This document shows, one piece after another, positions 9,011-17,480 of a stretch of 33,484 bases of DNA. Origin of the DNA: Pelargonium nanum. Taxonomy: Eukaryota > Streptophyta > Magnoliopsida > Geraniales > Geraniaceae. How positions within the stretch are numbered: position 1 is the stretch's first letter; every line of letters begins with the position of its first letter. Made by a program: the position numbers and the translations under genes. The stretch lies in contig JAYMTF010000570.1 of the NCBI GenBank assembly GCA_036897485.1, positions 1 through 33,484 on the forward strand, read 5' to 3'. Under the pieces are notes generated by a model that was not told the DNA's origin, did no database searches, and was given only the letters and a program-made list of their open reading frames with translations.

Positions 9011-12000
9011 CACTCACTCACACCTCCACCACCTTTTCACTTTTATCAATACATTTTTTACATTTTAACTATTAACATGCTGCCAAATTCATAGTCTTGT
9101 CCGGAGATTATTTGTAAAAGTGGTGTGAAAACTTTTTGCCATCTTGTGGATAGAAAAAGGCTTTGGTTAAATTATTCTAAATTTCACACATTTTGGCACA
9201 ATTCTTAAAATAAAGATGCTCCATTTTGATTTTAAATTATAGAGGTAAATATTGTTTTAATTAGTTTTATCTAAGTTGTGTGACATGTGCTTGTTACGTA
9301 AACAAAATAATCAGTGAAATTATAAATTGTCACGTCAAGTTAATTTGACGACATTATTTGTAATAGACAATTTTAAAATACAATAAGACGTACAGTTGAG
9401 AATTTTATCAATAATTGTGGAAAGTGGTGCGAAGCGGGTTATTTCTGATCTCGATATAAGATCCGAAATGTGTAGTTTGTATGGTTTGATTATTAATGAT
9501 TGTTGTCCTTTGGCTTTTGGCATTTGATTTCGAAAAAAATTACTTTCTCTTTCGTGTATTAGTATGCAAATATGTAGTAGCTTATAAATTAAGCAAAGCT
9601 GCTAGTTTTATGTCTGATCGATGTTATTGGGTTTCTCTAGATTGTTCATGACGATGATTCAAGTTTTGAGTATTGCTTTGAATTAATGAAAAGTTTCTCT
9701 TTTGCTTGAAAATAATATATTTATTTTAATAATATTCAAATATTATAGCAGTATAAAGCAACCTTAATATAATAATATTAAAATATTAAGTGTGTAAGTA
9801 AAATTGCCATCACTATTGAACAAGACACCCAAAAATCCAAACAAACCCTCTCCATAATTCCATTCCATTTTCTTGCCTTTTCCTTCCACTTTTCTTTTCT
9901 CTGACATTTTCTCGAGAAAACAAAAGAGAAAACTATTGCATAGAAGTATGGAGTCTGCGGTCAGTGGCCGCCCGGTGAACAAGGCCATCTTCTGATCAGA
10001 GCCTGAAGCTTCCACCTGAGTGACACGTGTCCAAATGGGTTCTCCTAGATTTGTCTTCTTGTCATGTTATGTGGTTGATCACTTGATGTGAGTTTGTTGC
10101 AGAAGATTAATGGTGGTATGATGAGACTTTTCAAAACCCTAAAGCTTCTTTTTATTATTTTCTAGCTATGAGCTTTGAATTAGATAGCTACTACTCATTT
10201 GAGTTCATCAATTCACTCAATTTTGTAAATTTATTATTTTCAAATATTATTTTGATAAATTTAGGATTTTATAATCACTTCATTTATAGCTGCAATTCAA
10301 ATTATGTGGGTCTATCTCAAATCAAAACATTAATTCATGTGGAGTATAAAAAATCTTCAAAATGTGTAGTTGTTGAGGGTGGATTTACTTAATTCTCTTT
10401 GCAATTTCGCAATAATTTGTCTAACATTTCAATCAAATATATCATATGGCTCGATTCTTATAAGATGCGGGTCGTATTTCAAATACTCAATTTAATATAA
10501 TTAAATTTTTATTTTCGTTCATAACTATTACTTAGAGTTATAAGAATTACAAAACTGATATAAAATTGACATATATAATTATTTTCCGAATCGCAAACTG
10601 ATGGTTAACAATTCATTTTATTCGTTAAATATAAAAACATGATATGAAAGTTTTCAATACTGTATGAATATACAAATATATAAATAAACGAATAAATAGA
10701 TGTAAATGAACCATCTTGTTGTTGTGAATATATTAATTTAACAAACACCTTAATTTCTATACATAATAATATAATTAAATACATGTGTTTATTTTTATCA
10801 ATTATAATCAAATACATGTGTGTTGAGTACCAATACTGCTATGTCTAGTTCTTGCTCCCCATGGGAATGTCCTTTTCTGCAATGTGAAGAGAACCACCAA
10901 AAATAGAAAGAAAATAAACATTGAAAAAAGATCACTGACCTAAAAAATTATGCCTTAAACAATCTATTGATCATTTGATTAAAAATATGAAGACAGGAAC
11001 TAGAATAATAATACACACATAGATTAACTTTTTGTTAATGGCTTAATGTTGTTTATGTTTACGAGTACATGGAGTGATTTTGTTAATTAATTATGTTTTA
11101 ATAGGGTACACAAAAAGCCTGCATAAATTGTACCTTAATTACTAATTAATTGCAAATGATGGGTAGTGTTATGTTTTTAAATTATGTGTTATGAAGCATG
11201 TTGATTTGTTTAATTATACAAAGACAACAACCTCGAATTACTTGAAAGGCATGCTTTGTTTTGACGTAAGCAAAGCAACTTATTACCTATATAATACATA
11301 AATAATTTAAGTTTGTTTCTCATTTAGTCGTATTATTTTACATTGACATCGTAAAAACTAATTTATCAGCTGCAAAATAGTTCATTGATGATAAATACGA
11401 AATTTTCCGGCGATTCTAATTTGTGAAAAATGTTAATAATGGACAAGTGACATGATCAACGACGAAATTCTCCGAAAGTTAATCCATTATTAATTAATGT
11501 TGAACTGTTAGTTGCTGATCAACGACGAAATGTTTCTCCGTATCAGATTTTTGTTTCTTGTAGTGTGATATGTCAAACAAAAATATAACAAAATTACAAT
11601 TTCTTCTTAATTTGTATATTTTTAAGAATTATGTTTCCTAATAATTAATACACATATGAATGTTATTCTTGGATTCAAGTGATTAATAAAGGTTATTTTC
11701 CTTATTTAAAAATATACACGTATGAATGTTTTTTCTTATCTATTAACTTCCACACATATACTAATTCAAACTAATTTATTATAAAACATTTCTTCCACAT
11801 TTTAAAATTAGAAACTCTAAAGAAATAATAGAAAAATAATGCACGCTTTCGAATGACGTAAGCAAAACATCGAATTTCGAAACCCTAAATTGCTTAATAA
11901 TTTTCATAAGAGCACTTTTTAAGAATGTTAAATTAATTAATTACTATATAATTTAATTAACCAAGATGATGACTTTGATAATCATGATGGTTTGTTCTCC

Positions 12001-12330
12001 TCCCGTGCTTATTTGCCATAGCTCATATGATCCATTCAACACAAAAATTAAGCTTTCTTTTATTGTCTCATTCAGCTTCGAAATTCCAAATGTTAGGGTT
12101 TTATAAGTTGCAATTTCATGATGGTTTTGTTTTATATTATTTCATTGCAAAAGCTATGAGGTCATTAGGTGATGGTTGCTATGTATATTTAATAGAGAAT
12201 TAGGACTCATTGCTCGAGATATAGAGCATTATATTATGATGATTTATATTACAAATATTTTATAGTTTACCCAATAAATTCAAGAAGTACCAAGTTTTTA
12301 TTTAGTACCCATGAATCAAATAATATAAAA
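9011..12330. other. Long AT-rich intergenic region
   Basis: Almost entirely AT-rich, without recognised genes. Two things stand out. A GC-richer patch near 9945-10040 is open on the minus strand from about 10070 to 9764 (no ATG at the left; reads FTGRPLTADSILL in the middle) and matches nothing I know. At 11262-11274 and 11854-11866 the string tgacgtaagcaaa is repeated, and tgatcaacgacgaaat recurs at 11453 and 11516. No exon of the neighbouring desaturase remnant could be found here. Confidence 0.45.
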
Positions 12331-12370
12331 AAAAAATAGGAACAAAAAAAAAAAGAACAAAAAACAAATT

Positions 12371-12442
12371 AGGGCCCAACCGGGTTCGAACCGGTGACCT
12401 ATTGATCTGCAGTCAATTGCTCTACCACTGAGCTATGGACCC
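12371..12442 (-). tRNA. tRNA-Cys (anticodon GCA)
   Basis: 72 nt on the minus strand. The acceptor stem GGGTCCA pairs with TGGGCCC (one G-T pair) and is followed by a single T discriminator, as expected for Cys. The D arm contains AGCTCAGTGGTAGAGC, the anticodon stem ATTGA/TCAAT encloses CTGCAGA with anticodon GCA (12408-12410), and the T arm is CCGGTTCGAACCCGG. No intron, and CCA is not encoded, as in nuclear plant tRNAs. The internal A and B boxes are intact. A poly-A-rich tract (minus-strand T run) lies just beyond the 3' end at about 12328-12366, where Pol III would stop. Confidence 0.97.
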
Positions 12443-12654
12443 ATTTGTGACTATCTACTGTATTTTTACATAATAAACATAACTATTTTATTGGGCTTAT
12501 CCATCTAATCAATTGATGTCTGTATTTTAGAAAGCTAACCTTAGCTTGTGAGCCTCAGTTGGTAATTTCACATGAGTGGCAAACCCAAGAAGTTGGAGAA
12601 GCTTTTACCACATGCCAAGTGAAGTCTAGTTCAATAGTTAGGCATTTGCCTATA

Positions 12655-12965
12655 CCTATTTGGATTCCCCTCCTCCTGGTTGAAGGAAGATTAACACCGA
12701 TGGTAGTTCTTTAGGTAACCCGAGTTTATCCAGCAATGAGACTATAGCTAGAGACTTTAGAGAAACTTGGGTGGCGGGTAGCTCTAGTAGAGTATGTTGG
12801 GCTAAGACTGGCCTATAGAGTTTGAGATTGGGCCTCAAGCTAGCTAATTGTTGGGGTGTAACAAGATCATTTTGAAAGTGGATGCTAGTAACATTAATTT
12901 TCTTTTATATATGTATGATCATAGTTCTCATCTTTTTAGATTTTTGATTATGAAGTACATGTTAA
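12655..12965 (+). mobile_element. Decayed LINE RNase H-like segment
   Basis: The plus-strand frame from about 12664 reads PPPG, a stop, then KINTDGSSLGNPS, then ARDF and WVAGSSS. This is the RNase H-like domain at the C-terminus of plant non-LTR retrotransposon polyproteins, where PPPGW.K.NTDG..GNPG is the usual start and ARD/WVAG follows. The expected Trp after PPPG is a TGA stop. The sequence then changes frame, and LGCNKIILKVDASN at about 12851-12892 gives the next conserved strand (LG...I.EVD). A 5'-truncated, inactive copy, lying next to the broken end of the desaturase remnant. Confidence 0.75.
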
Positions 12966-13180
12966 GACTGAAGTCGAATCTATATTTAAGATCCAAGCTA
13001 TCCATTTCAATCTTTAATCGAAACCTGAATTAACACCTCTTAATTCAATTGAGGCATTATCAATCAGAACTCGAATCTTTACCCACAATTTTTACAATCG
13101 GATTCATTTTTCTAAAACCCGACGCGAAACTTACTCAAAACCCGAATTGGGAGCTCTAACTCAAAAGTCCAACTACTCAC

Positions 13181-13701
13181 CTGCAAGGCAAAAACTCCAA
13201 GATATGCGAAAACGTACTCGAGCGGTTTGGGTAGCTTGAAGCTCCGGTGACTAAGATTCCGGTGATAACACAGAGTGATTCCGATCAGACCCGTCACCAC
13301 GTACAGAGACACGAAGACCCAGAAAGCTCCCCAATTGAACTGGAACGGCGCGAGCAATGCCAGCAAATGCAAGCTCAGAATCGTCCCGGCGGTGGCGACA
13401 CCCAAAGCATTCCACATCCTCTCGGGAAAAACCACCTTATGGGTCTCTCCGCCACCACATCCGTCATCGGAATCCTCCACCCCGCCGCCTCCGGAGCCAA
13501 TCCGGCTCTGAAAAGCCAATGCTCTGTTCTGTTGCGGAACAGATTTTGGGAATTTGCGTTTGGGCGGCGGCGGAGGCGGCGGCGGAGGCTGGGGACATCA
13601 GCGGCGGAGGGAGAGGAGGCATGGAGGCGGTGGTGGATGCGGCGGAGGAGCGAGAAAGGGAGAGGTTTCAGGTTGGGTGGTGGTGATGTGAGCAATGCCA
13701 T
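13181..13701 (-). pseudogene. FAD5: 5' remnant of a FAD5/ADS-type plastid acyl desaturase
   Basis: Only the first exon is present. From the ATG at 13701 the frame encodes a Ser/Arg/Pro-rich stretch like a chloroplast transit peptide (MALLTSPPPNLKPLPF at its start). The mature part follows in a different frame: VVFPERMWNALG, LHLLALLAPFQFNWGAFW, LYVVTGLIGIT, then the first histidine box HRNLSH and LEYVFAYLGVFALQ. It ends at 13181 with a perfect donor (CAG/GTGAGT), where family members have their first intron. The exon length from that ATG (521 bases) cannot join the two parts; the shift lies around the GCC/CGC repeat near 13560-13590. The next exons (HRYHHQF box and the third His box) were not found down to 10.8 kb. 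Intact relatives desaturate 16:0 on plastid galactolipid. A sequencing slip in the GC-rich run could mimic the frameshift, but not the missing exons. Confidence 0.82.
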
Positions 13702-14118
13702 GAAGGTGTTCGATGAAATGCCGCTTCCAGGTGGGCCAGTTTTTTCTTTGAAAATTTCGTGGCACTGAAGAGTAAAGATCTTTAGTTGTGATGGGAAGAG
13801 ATAAAAATTGGATATTTTTGTGGAATTTTCATGTTTCATTGTTCAATCATGTGAGAATTTTACCTCTTTTTGTCTTTTACTGGGTTTTTAGAGATATTTC
13901 TGTAGATTTTTTTGTGTGTTTGTGGTTGCTTCTCTATCTACAACTTACATAGCTATGTGCATATATATCTATGAGGGACTGAACTTGCAGCTCCATAGCT
14001 CTGTGCCTCTCTCTGGGTTCTCGAATTTTCACCATAATCTTGTGGTTTTGTTTTGTTGTGTTTAGCTTCAATTCTCTCTTTCTCTTCAGGAAAAGGGGTG
14101 GCACAGAAAGTGTGAGCT
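13702..14118. promoter_or_regulatory. Short divergent promoter region
   Basis: 417 bases separate the start codons of the desaturase remnant (minus) and PIFI (plus). A TATA-like tatatat at 13962-13968 lies about 155 bases before the PIFI ATG, and pyrimidine-rich leader sequence (ctctctttctcttc) precedes the ATG. The exact start site is unknown. Confidence 0.4.
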
Positions 14119-16852
14119 ATGGCTTCGATTTTAACGCAACCGTTGGCTTCTATTTCTTGCAGCTGCAGCAATTCAATCCCATCCGTTTCGAACTCTCGCG
14201 GTGAGTCTTGAATTCTATATACGACTGAAGTTTAGTTGAGTGTTTGATGTTGTTGTGCTCTTAGGAACGTAGAATTGAACTTTATATTACTGTGTTGGCT
14301 AAATTTTTTGTAATTGATTGTGTGGGCGGAAAGAATTGGATAAAACTAATGGTTAGTTTTGAGTTTAGAATCTATATGAACATCTAAGACTGTTTGGAAC
14401 TAATAATTTGATGTTGAATTTGGATTGTTTAGTCCACGCCGTGTAGTGTTTGATGATACATATCTACCTTGATTCACTTAATAGAAGTTGCTACTTTGTT
14501 TTTCGCTATGATGACAATACTTCCTGTGGATTTATTGTGTGCCCCAACTAGCCAGTCTTGGAAATATAGTTAAGCCTTTTAACCATGTCACGAGACCCTA
14601 AATTCAAGGACTAGTGTTTTGTGGTCGGTACTAATTGCTTGCTCTATGATTTGGTCACAACAATAACCATGCCATTTCCCCGGACAATTTTAGAGTCGGC
14701 TGCATGAATCCTTTAGCACAACTCATTGCTTTATAATTTGGTAAAATAGTACTCCTTCCGTCTTAAAATGAGTGTCCCGTTTGTCTTGCATTTTTGTCCC
14801 AAAATGAGTTTCTTCTTCCCCTTTGTTAGGAAGATGCATTGCCATTACATCAATTATTTGTTTCGTTGGACGAATGTCAAACCATTGCATCATTATATTG
14901 TTAATATATGTTAAGTCGTGAATAAAAGTTTCTAGAATTCCATCTTAAGTGACTAAATTACTTTCGCCTCAACTCTATCTTGTTGCAAAGGAGATGATTA
15001 ACGTGTGCTTAACAAGACAGCTACAAGGTTGTATTAGAGTGAAAACGTTGACACTTTACATTTCTGAATGCAGCTAATAATTTTCTGAGTGCTTCGTTGC
15101 CAAGGAATTTCTCAAAGAAGAAGACCACTTTCAAGACTAGCATGAAAGTGAGAGCTGTAGCAACAATTGCAACAACTCCTTCCGAAGAAGTTAAAGAGTA
15201 CGGCCCCACTTTCAATTATATTCCTGATAAAAAGTCACACGTTGAAAAAATATGAAATAGATAACTACATATAAAGGTGCAAACCAAACCCTACTAATAG
15301 ATAACTACATGTCATAAATGGACCCGATTAATTTTTTATTGCGTTTGGTTTACCATAGGAAAATTGTGGATCAGGTCGGGCATACCCACACATTTTATAT
15401 GTAAACCCCGCAACCCGACTCGTGGACCGAAACCGTGTCTCTGGCTGGCCGGGTTCGGGTTAGGCATTTTCAATCTTCAATGTACCATTTGGTACTAATA
15501 GCTGGCCGAATCAAGCTACATTGCATTTGCATAACATGCATGCTTACAGTTTTCGCCACTTGTAAAAAAATCTATCTTTCCTTCTCGAACTGTAATTGTG
15601 GTGCAATTCACACGCTTCTTATGTTTAGGATCACACTTTCCTCATGGGCTATGTTTGAACTCGGGAAGTCTCCTGTGTTTTGGAAAACCACGAACGGTCT
15701 TCCTCCTATGGCTGTAAGTCAATGCATTGCCATTGAAGTTTAGAATAGATTTGGGTTTTTCTTAAATAATCCTTCTCTGATGAATACATACGCTCAAAAA
15801 CATTTCTAACAGGGGGAGAGCCTAAGAATTTTCTACAACCCAGCTGCTAACAATATTACTCCAAATGAAGCTTTCGGGATTGGTTTCAATGGTAATTTCT
15901 GTTACAGTCTTGAGAATCAAAAGTTGAATCATCGCAACAAGATCAAATCATGTGTGTTATATGCTTTGTAGGTGGTTTTAATCAGCCTATTATGTGCGGT
16001 GGTGAGCCAAGGGCAATGCTTAATAAAGCTCGAGGTGTAGCTGATCCCCCAATTTATTCCATCCAGATATGCGTTCCTAAGCATGGTGGGTACATTTTCA
16101 CAGCTTTCATAACAAAATTCATTCCTTTCACTTCTCAAATTTCTCGTAAACCTCGACTATCGTGCAGCTTTGAACTTGATCTTCTCCTTCACGAATGGGA
16201 GCGATTGGGATGGTCCTTACAGATTGCAGTTTCAAGTTCCCAAGGCTTGGCGAAACAAACCAGTCGAGTTCTTCAACGAGGTAAAACACGAACTATCCAC
16301 ATTTCAAAGTTTGAGCTTTATCAGCATCGTTAATATACACAAAATGCCATGGATTTATTACATTATGGTTCTGATTTTTTTGTCCCTTTGATAGGGTTTA
16401 GCAAAGGAGTTGAGTCAAGAAGGCGCGTGTGACAGAGCAATCTTTCCGGACACACAAATTGTTGACACAAGTTGTGCCATGGTCGGTAACTTGTCTGCAG
16501 AAGGGGTAAGTGATGAATCTTTTCGCTTCTTCTCAATGTTTTATAATCGGAACCAAAGATCAAACTTGTTAGAAGGGGTTTATACTGTATCTAACCAAAC
16601 TCGGTTTTCAAAAAGAGAATCACATACTGATCTGACCTTTCGATCTTAGTGTGATTCTTGCATCATTGTTGTCATTCCATAACTTCTTTTTGTTGGAATT
16701 TTAGCATTGAACGAAACATCATATATATTTTGCAGGGCGATCGTTGTGATCTTGATCTGGTAAGTGGATGCACAGATCCAGGGTCACCTACATACAATCC
16801 TCTTGCCAATGTAGATGATGGATCTTGCCCAATTGATACTGATGAGGAATAG
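14119..16852 (+). CDS. PIFI: PIFI, post-illumination chlorophyll fluorescence increase protein
   Basis: Eight exons on the plus strand: 14119-14200, 15074-15197, 15629-15713, 15813-15891, 15972-16085, 16168-16280, 16395-16505, 16736-16852. All junctions are GT-AG, phases close, and the product is 274 residues, close to the Arabidopsis protein. The first 60 or so residues are Ser/Lys/Arg-rich with almost no acidic residues, a typical chloroplast transit peptide. Conserved blocks include [68 protein letters not shown] and the Cys-rich tail with NVDDGSCP. In Arabidopsis PIFI is a stromal protein needed for the transient fluorescence rise after light-off, which reflects NDH-linked dark reduction of plastoquinone; its biochemical activity is not established. 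Here it is convergent with ROD1. Introns 1 and 2 carry MITE-like sequence. The gene looks intact. Confidence 0.95.
14752..14820. mobile_element. Stowaway-type MITE end in PIFI intron 1
   Basis: TA followed by ctccttccgtcttaaaatga is the classic terminal repeat of Stowaway (Tc1/mariner-type) MITEs, and the same end occurs at 18008 in ROD1. A matching right end was not found before the next exon, so this copy appears truncated. Confidence 0.55.
15257..15480. repeat. Repeat-derived segment in PIFI intron 2
   Basis: Starts with a direct repeat (atagataactacat at about 15258 and 15298) and continues with gacccg/cgggt-rich sequence (ggtcgggcatacccac, ccgggttcgggttagg). This composition resembles the hAT-like MITEs found elsewhere in the window (17185, 23870). 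Ends are not sharply defined. Confidence 0.35.
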
Positions 16853-17184
16853 TTTTATCCAACTTATTCATATACTCTCACATTATATGTATATATTGTT
16901 ACACTTGCATAGAATTTATATATGAAAAAAGCCTTTTTCCATTTGACTGGTTTGATTAGTTCGTTACAGTCCATAGAAAAACGACCAAAATGATTTCGGT
17001 GTCAAGTATTGTGAACTTTTTCGTTAATTTTGCTGAAAGCCAATGACAATCAAATGCCACGCCGATACTGATTGTATAACTGAAAACCAATAACAACCAA
17101 ATGCCACGTCATTACTGATAGTATAACGTAATCAATCGAAAAGATTTATCCACGCTCATTCTAAAATTTTGAACTTGAAGTAAA

Positions 17185-17362
17185 CTTGGCAATCCGGGTT
17201 ACGAGCCTAAAACAAGTTGGGCTGAAAAATCACAAACGTTCGCACTTCGCAAGTTTTAATAAGCTCTATCTTTTCCCACAAAATGACGAGACATTTTAGG
17301 ACCGACAAAAAACGCAAGCATTTTCTGGTATGATCTGTTAGACCCGCGACCCGCATTGCCAG
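17185..17362. mobile_element. hAT-like MITE between PIFI and ROD1
   Basis: The left end cttggcaatccgggttacg and the reverse complement of the right end, ctggcaatgcgggtcgcg, are near-matching terminal inverted repeats about 18 bases long. The 178-bp interior has no coding capacity. It sits between the convergent 3' ends of PIFI and ROD1, before the ROD1 stop. An 8-bp target duplication is not clear. Confidence 0.55.
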
Positions 17363-17480
17363 GTATACCTAAAAGTTTCAAGAAAACCCAAATCATCAAT
17401 AAATATTATAACACCCTCTCAAAGGCAATATCAATTCACTTTTTGTTCTCTACAAGTTTAATAATTTTCTTGTCTAAACT

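Noticed and set aside
10841-10905. Short frame MSSSCSPWECPFLQC and, on the minus strand, an acceptor-like site followed by KDIPMGSKN and a stop
   Set aside because: Too short and with no partner exons on either strand; chance is sufficient.
12545-12655. Possible tRNA-derived SINE (gagcctcagttgg resembles an A box)
   Set aside because: No B box or poly-A tail at the proper distance, and no clear ends.
13112-13519. Desaturase frame read as starting at 13519
   Set aside because: That first codon is TTG, not ATG. The frame simply enters from a stop upstream; the only plausible start is the ATG at 13701 in another frame.
13247-13768. Long plus-strand open frame (173 codons)
   Set aside because: It is antisense to the GC-rich desaturase exon; the Arg run is a reading of the CGG repeat. 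The minus strand shows clear family motifs instead.
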